A stretch of 27,500 bases of DNA from Chara braunii (taxonomy: Eukaryota; Streptophyta; Charophyceae; Charales; Characeae): positions 499,447-526,946 of the forward strand of contig BFEA01000443.1 in NCBI GenBank assembly GCA_003427395.1, read 5' to 3'. Positions 9,305 through 19,770 of the stretch are shown piece after piece (the first letter of the stretch is position 1; each line of letters begins with the position of its first letter). A program made the position numbers and the translations under genes. The notes beneath the pieces were generated by a model that was not told the DNA's origin, searched no databases, and was given only the letters and a program-made list of their open reading frames with translations.

Positions 9305-9900
9305 TCACAAACAGAACTGCCCCGTAAACTGTAGGCAGAGAGAGAGAAGAGGACAACAAATGAGGGGCTGTGACAAACTGTTTCGTCGGAGTTTCACCGA
9401 CTCATCAAGAGGCTGAACCCTCAACATTCTGCAGAATCCCCTCACTTATTACACTCTAAATGATAATTTACCTTAACCAAAATCAAAGTAGACTATATAT
9501 ATATATATATATATCAGGTCGGCGACCTCGCAAGGGACAGGTGAGCAAAAATCGGGAATTGATTCGGTGTTCAACAAAAACTTGGTGTTGCTTCGGGGTT
9601 CACCATGCGCAGTGACGACTATAAGTTGCGAAGGGAATCGAGCAGCTTTATACAAACGTTATTATGGCTATGGCGAAAGGTAATGGAGCTACGAAACCAA
9701 ATCGACTATGGCAGACGGAGGTGGAGGGTGAAGAAAAGACATCAGAACACGTCCTCTCGCGAAAGAACAAAGCCAGGAATTAATTCGGGGTTCAACATGC
9801 GGAAACTGCGGCATTATATCCTGCAGGTAGAGACAGGGCATATGGGAATCTGTTCGGACATCGAACACAGAATAGGACAACTGAAGTTATATAATCTTAC
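9201..9900. repeat. (AT)n tracts and unclassified spacer
   Basis: There are (AT)n runs at 9272-9302 and 9494-9514. Around them is AT-richer DNA with several copies of a motif ending in ttgattcgg(t/g)nttc (near 9236, 9551 and 9776), related to the palindrome family. A segment starting at 9704 (ctatggcagacggaggtgg) recurs in diverged form at 10103. No gene is supported. Confidence 0.6.
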
Positions 9901-10984
9901 CTTCGTCGTGCGTTGAGCGAGCGACCAACGTCGGACGGATATGGATGTACGACCACCGAACCAGCTATGGTGGAGGGATATCGAGCTACGAAGAGCGAGC
10001 CGGCTATGGCGAATGGAAATCTAGCCACGAAGAGCGAGCTACGAAGAGCGAACCGAACACAATGCGGCAACTGCGGATGGAGCGCAGAGCGAAGAGCGAG
10101 CGCGCTATGGCAGAAGGAGGTGGGGGGTGAAGACAAAATATCAGAACGCTCGCGGAAGCGATAGCGGGACTTGACCTGTAGAGCGACAACAAAAGGGATA
10201 ACAAGAGGGCGGCAACGCCTTTTATACTTTCCTGCAGCAGGTCTCGCGTTGGGATCAAGGTGGGGCCGTATTGATTCGCATATCGCACGCTTGGAAACGG
10301 GTAAGGGCAGCTTGGGCCTCGAAAGGTCAGAGGTACCGGAAATTGTCGGCCGTCGATCAACAATTTTCAACAGTGGAGATGAATGGAGCCACTGACATGC
10401 CAGAGGCCCCAAAATCTTCGTCAACTCCGGCGTGCAATGATATGACAGTTCCAGAAAACAAGGGGTAGGCAAGGTCATTTTTGCAGTTGTAGTCTGGACC
10501 GTCGATCGGCATGATCCGACGCACGAGGTCAGGCGCACGAATCTGGCGAGGAGGTTCGTTGCGCGCCGAGGCCCGGCGACGGTTCATTGCGCGCCGAGGC
10601 GCGGCGATTCATTGTGCGCCGAGGTCAACACCGAAAATCTATAAGTTCTGGTCTCGCAGTCATTGGGACATTTTGCAAATGTCAACGACGTTGGATATAC
10701 GGAGTCCGCAATCCATTCCAACGCTCGCCATGCACCATTGCCATCAATGCGCTTAGCTCATCACCATCGCGACACAAACCTATATCCCCCATCGCATCCG
10801 TCGTGCTCGCCTGACCATCGCAGCGCTGACAATCGCTGTCGCTCCCACCGCAGAGCTGGCTATCGCTATCGCTGTCATCGCACCGCTGGCCATTGTAGCT
10901 TGTTCCATCGCTGCGTTATCTCTCTATCGAAGCCCTGGCCAGTGTTATCCCATCGCAGCGCTGGCCATCGCTATCGCTGATTCG
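9901..10984. repeat. short degenerate tandem repeats, no gene
   Basis: 9910-10110 contains degenerate repeats around gagctacgaagagcgag. 10540-10625 repeats gcgcgccgagg(c) units. 10800-10985 is built from ctggccatcgctatcgctg-like words. Open frames on both strands are periodic and have no domain, so I call no gene. Confidence 0.6.
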
Positions 10985-11420
10985 TTGGGCCATCTTCTGC
11001 GTGATCTCTCTCCATCGCTGCGCCATCTCTCTCCATCGTTGCGCCATCTATCTCCATCGCCGCACCATCTTTTTCCATCGTTGTGCCATCTTTCTCCAAC
11101 ACGGACTCTCTCTATCGTTGCGCCATCTATCTCCATCGCTCCTGCGCGAACTCTTCTCCATCGCCATCTCTCTCCATCGCTAATCGCGGACTATCTCCGT
11201 CGCTGCGCCATCTCTCTCCATCGCTCCTTCGCGATCTCTTCTCCATCGCTGCGCGATTTCTCTTCATCGCTCCTGCGCGATTTTTCTCCATCGCCGCACG
11301 ATCTCCTTCCATCGCTGAGTAGTCACTCTCCATCTCACTCCATCACTGCGCGCTCTCTCTCGACCACCAGGCAACCTCCATCCCTGCGCCAGAGGCTTCC
11401 ATCGCTCCTGCGTGATCCCG
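10985..11420. repeat. 21-bp minisatellite array 1
   Basis: A 21-base unit close to ctgcgccatctctctccatcg plus one drifting base is repeated about twenty times with substitutions. Because 21 bases is seven codons, all frames stay open and give heptapeptide repeats such as LRHLSPS; these are not credible genes. Confidence 0.9.
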
Positions 11421-11607
11421 CCATCGCCATTGTATTGTTGTTTTAGGCCGCTGTCGGTGCAGCCGCCCATCATTGTGGAATCGCACGAAACAAGTGACAG
11501 GTATGCTTAACGAAGGTTTAACGCGATGGATGTCACTTTGATAATGGAACTGATATGTGGATCAACATTAGTCAGGCATGAAATGATGTTGTGCAATAAC
11601 TAATCTT
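11421..11607. other. unique spacer between minisatellite arrays
   Basis: Non-repetitive DNA separating the two arrays of the same 21-bp unit. No feature is recognised. Confidence 0.5.
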
Positions 11608-12255
11608 GGTCATCGTTGCGCCATTTCTCTCCATTGGCGCGCCATCTATCTTCATCGGTGCGCCATCACTAACCATCGTTGTGCCTGCTCTCTCCATCGG
11701 TGCGCCATGTATCTCCATCGCTGCGCCATCGCTAACCATCGATGTGCCTGCTCTCTCCATCGGTGCGCCATCGCTAACCATTGCTGCGCGTGCTCTCTCC
11801 ATCTCTCTCCACTGATGCGCGATCTCTCCCGACCTTTCTTCATCTATCTCCATCTCTGCACTATCTTTCCTAATATATCTCCATCGTCGCGCCATCTATG
11901 TCCTTTTATCTCCTTCGGTGCACCATCTTTCTCCATTGTTGTGCCATCGCTAACCATCGCTGCGCACGCTATCTTCATTGTTGCGCCATCTTTCTCCATC
12001 GGTGCGCAATCTCTCTCCCTCGCTGCGCCATCTACCTTCTTCCCCGAAATATACAACGGACGTTCATTATAGTTGTCTTTAGACTGAAAGATGCCCCGAA
12101 TTCAGCTGTAATGACTGCACGTTGTATTCGGGGGAAGACTGTAACTCCATCTATCTCTCTTGGTGAGCCATCTCTCTCAATCGGTGTGCGATCTCTCTCC
12201 ATCTATTTTCATCGGTGCGCCGTCTGCCCATCGCTTCGCAATTTTTCTCCATCTT
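11608..12255. repeat. 21-bp minisatellite array 2
   Basis: A second array of the same type, with a unit like atcggtgcgccatcgctaacc or atctctccatcgctgcgcc. It runs to about 12035 and, after a unique insert, resumes at about 12148-12255. The insert carries an 8-bp inverted repeat (CCCCGAAT ... ATTCGGGG, about 12094-12133). Frames on both strands stay open only because of the period. Confidence 0.85.
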
Positions 12256-12324
12256 AAAAAATACTACGCCATTTTTTCCCATTTCTCTCTTGCGACAATT
12301 TGTGGTTCGTACTACACGCTGAAC

Positions 12325-12920
12325 AAGTCGGAAACAACTCGCACTTGTACCCGCAGTTTCATAATGGAAATGCTCGTTTGCAAGTGCCAATTTATTCGCT
12401 CTTGAACCAACCAGCCCCCTAAATTTGTTATTGTTCAGTCAATAAGTCAGAATTAACTCGCACTTGTACCCCCAGTTTCGTAATGGAAATGCTCGTTTGC
12501 AAGTGCGAATTTATTCGCTCTTCAATCAACCATCCCCCTAAATTTGTTACTCTTTAGTCGATAAGTCAGAATTAACTCGCACTTGTACTCACAGTCTCAA
12601 AATCGAAGCACTCGAGCAGTAAAGTCGCGTCTCTTCTCGGCCCAAGAAAATGAAGTCCTTTTCTATTTTCGAATTAACTCGCCACTGAACCAACCATGAA
12701 AGTAATTTCTTATTGCACGGCGAAATTAAAATGCTCTTTTGAAGTGCGAATTTATTGGCACTTGAACTAACCACGCCCCTAAATTTCTTGTTGTTTAGTG
12801 GATAAGACCGAATTAACTCGCACTTTTGCCCTCAGTTTCGAAATCGAAATGCTCATTTCAAGTCCGAATCAGCTCACATTTGTACTCTCGTTTGAAAAAG
12901 TGCGAGTTTACTCGGACATA
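12325..12920. repeat. 119-bp tandem repeat carrying two palindromes per unit
   Basis: Matching points at 12325, 12444 and 12563 give a 119-bp period; further units to about 12920 are diverged. Each unit carries one element of the form AAGTC(A/G)GA + 6 nt + TCGCACTT and one of the form AAGTGC(G/C)A + ATTTAT + TCGCTCTT, for example 12501-12522. These belong to the palindrome family of the 8.2-9.2 kb region. Confidence 0.85.
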
Positions 12921-13168
12921 TCCAAACCACTTGCACATTGAACTAACTAGCAGGAAGAGTAGTCATTTTCAACGACCACAAACAGAACGAGTGGGAGAGG
13001 AGTCCGACTTGAGATACCACTTCAGCTTCAAATCAGGGTCCGAGAAAACGATATGGATTCAAATGTTGTTGTTTCACTGTTTTGTGATAAATATTGGAAA
13101 TGCGAGTTTACTCCCTCTTGTTTGTTTCCCTGACCTCGTCATACGTTGACGTGATTTTCTTGTCGTAC
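12921..13168. other. leader/intron-like region upstream of gene D
   Basis: No gene. The end is pyrimidine-rich and finishes in a splice-acceptor-like gattttcttgtcgtacag at 13153-13170, just upstream of the start of gene D. Confidence 0.4.
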
Positions 13169-13194
13169 AGTTTTCGTGTGAATCGTCTCTTCAA

Positions 13195-16100
13195 ATGGGT
13201 GTCCAATCCGTCCCCTATGTCACGCCACCGCCACCGTCACGACAACGTGGAGAAGACGATGTTCGATAACGTAGTTCTTGTGACAGCAGCCCGGAAGCTC
13301 CCTCTGATCGGCATTGCGGTTTGAAAAGGGAGTTCTCGATGTTGACCCCGACGAATCATTCAGGCTCGTCTACGACTTCCGCTCGGCGTCGTTTTGTTCG
13401 TTTTACCGACATTCCTGACAGTCAGCGCGTTTCTACTGCGCGAATTCCCGATAGTGAGGGTATTCGGGATGTCAAGACGTTTTCCGGTGGATGGATGTTC
13501 GTGGACACAAATTTTTGTGGTGTGTCCGAAACGACTGGATCAGATGTCGTGCAGACAGCGGGTAGACTGTCTGAAAGCATTGAAGTTACCCAACCCCTAG
13601 CATTTGACTATAGTGGGTCGTTGGTGGATACAGACTTTTGCGGTACGCCCGCTAGAAACAGATCTGATCGTGAACAGTGCGGTGCATTTGGTAGAAACGG
13701 GTCTGATAAGGAACAGACAACGAAACGTGTGTGTGAAAGTGCCGAGATAGGTAAGAGAATTGCATGTGAAGCCGAAAAAATTGACTCTCCATCGATGACA
13801 GCCACGGGTACAAAAAAAAATTGGCAGACTCGTTTTGTAGACACAGATTTCTACAGTTTATCGGAGTCCTCCCAATTTGATTTGCCGAGAACCGCTCCCA
13901 CGGACAGATTAGAATTCTTAGGTGCAGCGCATAGGTCCCCGACCAAAAGTCAACCTGGAACTCCCGAAGCAATCCTTCAGGTTTTGTCTCATCCCCGACC
14001 TGGAAAAATGAGAAGATATAATCGGAAAAATAGGCCGGTTAGAAGGTCAGAACATTCGAAGAGGGTCAAAAGTTGATTGAATGAAACGAACATTGCGCCC
14101 GTCCCGACGCACAAATGTTGTAAGAACAAGTGTTTTCGGGTCTTGACCATTGACGATATCAAACCGGTGCACGAAGCCTATTATGAAATGTCCCTCGAAA
14201 GGAGGATCGAGTGGTGGATGCAAACCCTTGACAATTTCACTATCATCGACGGTGGTCTGGAAAGAGTCGAACCAGTGCAGTGCAAACGCCGTGTGTGCAA
14301 TGCCGGTTGGTGCAAAATAATAGGGATATGTCGAAACACATTTCGTCGTTATAGCAAGTGCAAGTCGCACGGGGTCGTCCGTGGCCGTCATGGTCGATGG
14401 GGATTGTTGAACCCGAGACCGGAGTATGTGAGCATGCTGGCTCGTGTGACAAGGTTCATGGAAGAACATGGAGATGCTATGCCTAACGAAATGGTTGTGA
14501 GGGGGACCTCACAACGACCTAAAGTAAGGCTCCCTGCTTATTTCACGAAGCTCCTTGTATACGAGTCCATCAAGGCGGACTTGGAAGCGGCGGGTCAGAC
14601 CGTCATTTCGGAGCAAGTCTTCTACTCCATATGGAGGAAGTACTTGTGGCATGCCGACCTTGCCAAGTCTAACTCGTTCACAAAGTGTGGCGAGTGCGTC
14701 CGCCTTAGACAAGCCAGAGATAACGCCTTTCTCCTTCGTGACCGTAGGGATTTCGATGAAAAGCACCGCAAACACCAACTAGATCAGGTCGCTCACCGTG
14801 TGGATTACGCTGAACGGAAACTTCGTTCCATTTTGAACCCCGCGGAATACCTTTGCGTTATAGTGGGTGGAATGGATCATAAAAAGACAACCATTCCTCA
14901 CATCGGCATGTATACTTATTCCAAGGATCATAGACACTACATGATGATGAAAACGAACTTGACCTCGGTTGTAGCTCACGGCAAGAAACCGTCCATTTAT
15001 GTTTACACGTATTTGGCCTTCTATACTCACGGTTCCGATGGCACCATGACGTGAGTTATGCGGACTCTATGTGAGTTGCAGGCGTCGGGCCAGAAATGGC
15101 TACGCCACCTCCGAATCCACGCGGACAATTGCTGGAGGGAAAATAAAAACCAATACCTTATGTGTTTGGCCTCTCTTCTGGTGAAATTCGGAATTTTCGA
15201 AGATGTCGAAGTGGGGTTCATGCTCGTTGGGCACACACATACCGACATAGACGCGACTTTTAGTGTTTTCTCGAAAAAACTGAAGGACAACGACGCTTAC
15301 ACCATGAAGCAGTTGTTCTCGCTTATCGAGTCGTCGCACAAGATACAGCCGAAGTGCATTGAGCTCGATCACATTGCCGATTGGCGCCGGGTAGTGGATC
15401 GATACGTCGACAAAAGCATCGTCGGCGTGTCGAAACCGCATCTCTTCAAATTCTTCATGCGTGACGACAGTCCCGTCATGGTGTACAAGAAGTGTTGTAC
15501 CGATGCGGAATGGATGCCGGAAGGCAGACCAGTTCACTGGTTCCCGGTTGTCGATGGGCAGTATGCAGGCCCTACCTCCCCTCCACAGCCATGTGTTATT
15601 CCCCATGTCGTTAAAGACGATTTTCGGATGGCTCGTGACAGTGTCCAAAAATTTGTGGACGTCCTCGAACAGTATAGACACATGTGGCAGACATATAGGA
15701 AGGAGGAGGTCGACAAGCGGAGGATGCTTTGTCTTACTGGAAAGCCATCTTCGTCGAGGCGGACGATATGATCCAAAAGCAAAAGAAGAAGGAGACGGAA
15801 GAGGGTGAGGAAGAGGATGTCCTCGAGGCGGACGAGCCGGAGATCTACCCTCACACCTTCTGGCCACAAACAGTCGAAACTGTGGAGAAAGTTCAAGAAA
15901 CCGACCCTCCTTCGCCAGATGCTTCACTTATATATGTAGGACCGAGGGCAGGCTGTCCAAAAGTGGACTTCGACCCTCGGCGTTATTTAAACAAAGGTGA
16001 TTTTCTGATTGTTAGACCGCCTGATGAGGAACTATCTTAAGGTGTCACGTTCAGGGTTGGCAGAGCACAGTCTGAGGTTGTGGACGATCGTTCCTCACCT

Positions 16101-16391
16101 CATTTCGGTTGTTTATGTATACAGTGGTGGGTGCCTACAGGTCACTCATCCGATCTTCGCGAAAGGTACTCCGGCGCTTGGACGAAGAGGTGGAAACTTT
16201 CCACTTCGGACGATGGACAATGGCAACGCGCCGAAACTGTGGCTTATTCCCGGAGAAGACCCTTTCGCAAAGGGACGGATGAGAGCAAATTCGTGACAGG
16301 CCTTACAATACCGACATCCGTTTGCGAGAAAGCGCTTGTGGCCCTGGGGGGGGCTGCCTTTCCGGTCCGTCCGACGTGTCCATTTAGTTAA
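13195..16391 (+). pseudogene. DUF7869-like RNase H-fold protein (candidate transposase), decayed
   Basis: Start chosen at ATG 13195, 24 nt after an acceptor AG at 13169-13170. The frame has stops at 13267 (TAA), 14074 (TGA), 15052 (TGA) and 16038 (TAA), and shifts frame near 15720-15740; between them it is open. The order is: a Ser/Thr-rich N-terminus with repeated FVDT(N/D)F(C/Y); a Cys/His cluster HKCCKNKCF (about 14110); a charged helical region with CGECVRLRQARD; VGGMDHKKTTIPH with a first Asp at 14875; HADNCWRENKN with a second Asp at 15124; GHTHTDIDATFSVF with acidic residues at 15244 and 15250; and an acidic linker followed by a CLCIQWWVP domain. The D...DNxxxENKN...GHTxxDxD pattern matches DUF7869-type proteins, which look like DDE/RNase H-fold transposases. 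That function is inferred. The gene is too broken to act as it stands. Confidence 0.65.
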
Positions 16392-16484
16392 ATGTGAACT
16401 GATTCGGATTTGTTAGCTACGAACTCCGCAAAGATAATGACGACACATTAACTACGAACTAATTCCGGTTTCTTGTCATGCAGG
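16392..16484. promoter_or_regulatory. leader with splice acceptor upstream of gene A1
   Basis: Two diverged copies of the gaactnattcgg-type motif lie here. They are followed by ccggtttcttgtcatgcag, with AG at 16482-16483, one base before the ATG of A1. Confidence 0.4.
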
Positions 16485-17378
16485 ATGCATGACGACGACA
16501 CACCATCGTGCGATGTTGTATACGAGACAACGTCCTACGAAACCTCGTCGTACGCGAGCGAGTATTCCTTTTGGATCGAGAATGTGGACACAAATCTTAT
16601 CATCATGAACAAATGCATTTGGGCACGAGGAACGCTCAGTCTTGACAGCGATTATCTGCATATCGAGGCTGGGGTCGACCTCGACGGTTCCATTGCACCC
16701 AAAACACGTGTTGTTGATGGACAAACTACAATAGTTCGTGATAGAGGATCAAATATGTGGTACCTGTACTGGAGTTTAGAAGAAGTCCAACTGTGGGAAG
16801 TTTCATCCAGTTAGGAGGAGAAGGTCGACGTCGAGGATATGGTAGATTCTTGGAAGTCGCTGCGCTTCGAACAAGAGTGGGATTGTATGGACGACCAGTA
16901 TGCTAAACTTTGCGCATGGTACTGCATCGGGAAGCCGCAGTTGCGTTTTCCTGTGGTCGTAGACTACCATGGCCGAGTTTGTTTGTTCAACCGTAGCACC
17001 CCTGTACTAACTCTTTTCACGGCCGCCAAGCTTTGTGGCAAGCGAATGAGAGTTGTCTTCCTTGTGAGGGAAGACTTTCGCGAGCCCACGTCTGCGGGTG
17101 CTCTGAAACGCTTCCATGATCGATTCGAAATAGATCCTTCGCTCGCAAAAGAGTTGAATCAAAGGGTTGACTGTTTGGTGCATGCCCAACTTCACTTCCT
17201 TTTCGGATTATGTGAGGAGATATTCTTCGCGTTGGAACACAAGGACAACTATAATGACTACACTGTACGAAAAGTTTCGCATCACCGTTCGGGTGTCCAA
17301 ACATTGGAATTCATAGGTGGTAGGCGGAGACAAATCTACGACTGTCCTTACTGTGACGATGGACACCAGTCGCCTTGA
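16485..17378 (+). pseudogene. family A copy 1 (unrecognised protein), one nonsense codon
   Basis: ATG at 16485 follows the acceptor by one base. The frame is open to 17378 except for TAG at 16812-16814, at a place where copy A3 reads on without a stop. Shared blocks with A3 include RDRGSNMWYLY, KLCAWYC, VVVDYHGRV, LFTAAK, MRVVFLVREDF and RVDCLVHAQLHFLF. The C-terminus has YDCPYCDDGH, a possible half zinc-binding site. I do not recognise the family, and there is no obvious catalytic motif or membrane segment. It lies directly after the DUF7869-like gene on the same strand and may have belonged to the same element. CAG-to-TAG is the likely cause of the stop. Confidence 0.55.
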
Positions 17379-17640
17379 CCTGCTATGTGAGCCTTCCTAT
17401 TTGGGGACTTCCACAACTCCGAGTTAGTATGCACTTTGCTGCTGTACTCACAGGACAACCTCGAGGTTCATCGACGACCTCGTTGTTGACATACGTCGGA
17501 GCTACTCGTCATTGTTGTCATTTTTTCCACCCCGTGGTCTTCAATAGTAGAGTGGTCGGACCGTTGCACAAGATCCTGTATTTGTTGCTTGTGCACTTGG
17601 GAGAATCACAACTGACGCGCTTCCTTGCGTTTCTTCGCTG
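17379..17640. other. spacer and leader of A2
   Basis: No gene is supported. From about 17567 to 17640 the DNA matches the leader of A3 at 18060-18135 (for example cacttgggagaatc(a/g)caactgac and ttgcgtttct(t/c)cgctg). Confidence 0.6.
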
Positions 17641-17814
17641 ATGCACTCCCAGTTGCACTACCTTCTCGATAAGTGTGACGAGATTTTTTAGAGAGTGGAA
17701 CATAGGGACCACAACTTAGAGACTGTTTTTCGAGAGGAGGAATATTGTCTGTCGACGGCCCGTTATGTATACGACTGTCCGTACTGTTGCAACAAACATC
17801 CTGAATATATATGA
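17641..17814 (+). pseudogene. family A copy 2, truncated remnant
   Basis: The leader shared with A3 runs straight into the C-terminal coding part: HSQLHYLLDKCDEIF, a TAG at 17689, then RVEHRDHNLETVF and YDCPYCCNKHPEYI, ending at TGA 17812. A1 has HAQLHFLFGLCEEIFFALEH and YDCPYCDDGH at the same places. The N-terminal 200 or so residues are missing, so this copy has an internal deletion between leader and C-terminus. Confidence 0.75.
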
Positions 17815-18137
17815 GGAAAATTGTCCCCAATAGGAGAGTAGTCCGACCATTCCACATAAATGACGTGTTGGAGATGAGTCGAAATTAAGCGGCGGTTACA
17901 GGATTTGCGCTCACTTGTGAAGTGCGAATCTACTCTCACTTATCGACCCACATGAATGACGTGTAGAAAATAAGTCGGGATTGGACGGCGGTTATAAAAC
18001 TTGCACTCTCTTGCGATGTGCGAACCAATTCCCAATTATCGAACCCTTTCGTGCATATCGAAATCATGTATTCGTTGTTTATGCACTTGGGAGAATCGCA
18101 ACTGACTCGTTTCTTTGCGTTTCTCCGCTGGTGCAGA
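17815..18137. repeat. tandem ~95-bp repeat and A3 leader
   Basis: Two copies of a unit with ccaca(t)aatgacgtgt ... gcggttata ... gtgcgaa(t/c)c lie at about 17856-17945 and 17946-18045. Each contains a diverged member of the palindrome family. The A3 leader follows and ends in cgtttctccgctggtgcag (AG 18135-18136). Confidence 0.65.
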
Positions 18138-18377
18138 ATGGATATTAGGACTTCGTCACAGAGTAGGAACTCCTCGGCGCCGAAGATCGATCTGATCATT
18201 TTGTCGAAGAACATTTAACAACCATTTCGTCAAAACGGACAAATTATATTTTTTGAACGAAATCAAAACTGATTTTTTTTGCCAAAATCCGGTCGGAATT
18301 TTTTGCTCATGGGGGTCCGGCGTTCCCAAAGCGCTGGACCCCCTACATGTATCTGGTCTATGGTTGAGACCAGATAT

Positions 18378-18426
<49 letters not shown>

Positions 18427-19412
18427 CCGGTCGGAATTTTTTGCTCCCGGGGGTCCGGCGTTTTAGATTCTTGAATCTTCTTATGCAGGTTTTCTCAAAG
18501 GGAATGAGCCACAACCATATATATATATATATATATATATTTATTTATTTTTTGTATCTGGTTCAACCATAGACCAGATACATGTAGGGGGTCCGGCGTT
18601 TTGGGAACGCCGGACCCACGGGAGCAAAAAATTCCGACCGGATTTTGACAAAAAAAGTCAGTTTTGATTTCGTTCAAAAAATATAATATGTCCATTTTGA
18701 CGAAATGGTTGTTATTTGGGAAGACATTGGACTCTCTGATCTGCACCGTGACTACCTGCGCCTCGAAAATGATGTTGCCCCGGACGGGGAAATCCCTTCG
18801 TAGCAAAGTGCGGAAGGACACCTTCGGATTTGCCGTGATGCAGGGTCGAACTTTTGGTACCTGTACACTCTGATGAAGGATGTACAGGCATACCCTATTG
18901 GGTTGAAGTCACTTCTAAAGAGGGAACCCGTCGAAGAGGAACCCGTCCAAACTTCTAAGATGGTTGAAGCATGGCACATTGTATGTGAGAAACTTAAGTG
19001 GGTGTCGTTGGACAAGTTGCATCAAAAACTGTGTGCCTGGTTTTGCCTCTGCCAACCGACGAAGTCGGCACCAGTTATCATAGACTACTTCGGTCGAGTG
19101 AGGGTATGTAATCGAGGCACCACCGTCGTGATGCTCTTCACTGCCGTGAAGGTGGACGGTCGACAAATGAGAGTTCTTTTTCTCGCAAGGGAGGAATTTC
19201 ACGGTGTCAAACTCACTTCTTTTCAAGCGTTTCACACAACCCACCCTACTCGTTCCCTTGCACAGTTCAAAAATAGGCTCGCCATAGATCAAACACTCAA
19301 AGATGAGCTGCATTTGCGGGTGGACTGTTTGGTGCACCAACAACTTCACTACCTCTTCGATAGCTGCGACGAAATAAATTTCACAGTCGAACATAGGGAC
19401 AACGAATTGTGA
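18138..19412 (+). pseudogene. family A copy 3, interrupted by a foldback element
   Basis: ATG at 18138 is one base after the acceptor. The first 26 or so codons end ...KIDLIILSKN, matching VDTNLIIMNKC of A1. The foldback element (18218-18712) then interrupts the gene. Coding resumes at once as IWEDIGLSDLHRDYLRLEND (A1: IWARGTLSLDSDYLHIEAG), with a one-base frame difference. A TAG at 18801-18803 follows, then an open frame to TGA 19410 with KLCAWFC, VIIDYFGRV, LFLAREEF and RVDCLVHQQLHYLF. It ends after VEHRDNEL and lacks the CPYC tail of A1 and A2. Function is unknown. Confidence 0.65.
18218..18712. mobile_element. foldback/MITE-like element with long terminal inverted repeats and TA target duplication
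   Basis: The left arm starts ACAACCATTTCGTC (18218). The right arm ends GACGAAATGGTTGT (18712). The arms match at roughly nine in ten positions over about 155 bp, including blocks such as gaacgaaatcaaaactga and ctacatgtatctggtc. The dinucleotide TA flanks both ends (18216-18217 and 18713-18714). The centre holds (AT)n at 18380-18422 and 18517-18541, plus a third, partial copy of the arm (from about 18427), which suggests nesting or rearrangement. There is no coding capacity. It sits inside gene A3. A TA duplication is typical of Tc1/mariner-like elements, but the superfamily is not certain. Confidence 0.85.
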
Positions 19413-19770
19413 TTTGTTTACCGCCATCTAGATTATTCAGCCTTCGGACCTCAGGAAGTTTGGCGTTCTGAATTAATTGCTTCATGTTTTCTCTAGTGCG
19501 AATAGACTCGCACTATGCTTACAGCCCATTGAATTTCATGTTCGCCCCCTTACTTATCTCTCGTTCATAATGCCCCATCCCGTTCGGTATACCCCGTTGC
19601 ATGACAAACTGTCTATCTAATTACGAGTTCATTGGCACTTTGCCAACATCAGTCGATCTCAACTTCGTAGTTTACCCACCTCTCTGTGTATGACAAGGTG
19701 GAATGTTTGACACCCGCAAAGACGTTGTTCTCTCTTCTGATGCAGAATATCGTCAGGAAGTGTTAGTGAG
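19413..19770. other. spacer with perfect palindrome and acceptor upstream of gene C
   Basis: Contains TAGTGCGA + 6 nt + TCGCACTA (19494-19515), a perfect member of the palindrome family. An acceptor-like ttctctcttctgatgcag (AG 19744-19745) follows, 25 nt before the ATG of gene C. Reading past the TGA of A3, the frame stays open for about 30 codons. Confidence 0.55.

Noticed and set aside
10985-12257. Repetitive proteins encoded by the 21-bp arrays
   Set aside because: The period is divisible by three, so stops are absent in all frames; there is no unique sequence or domain.
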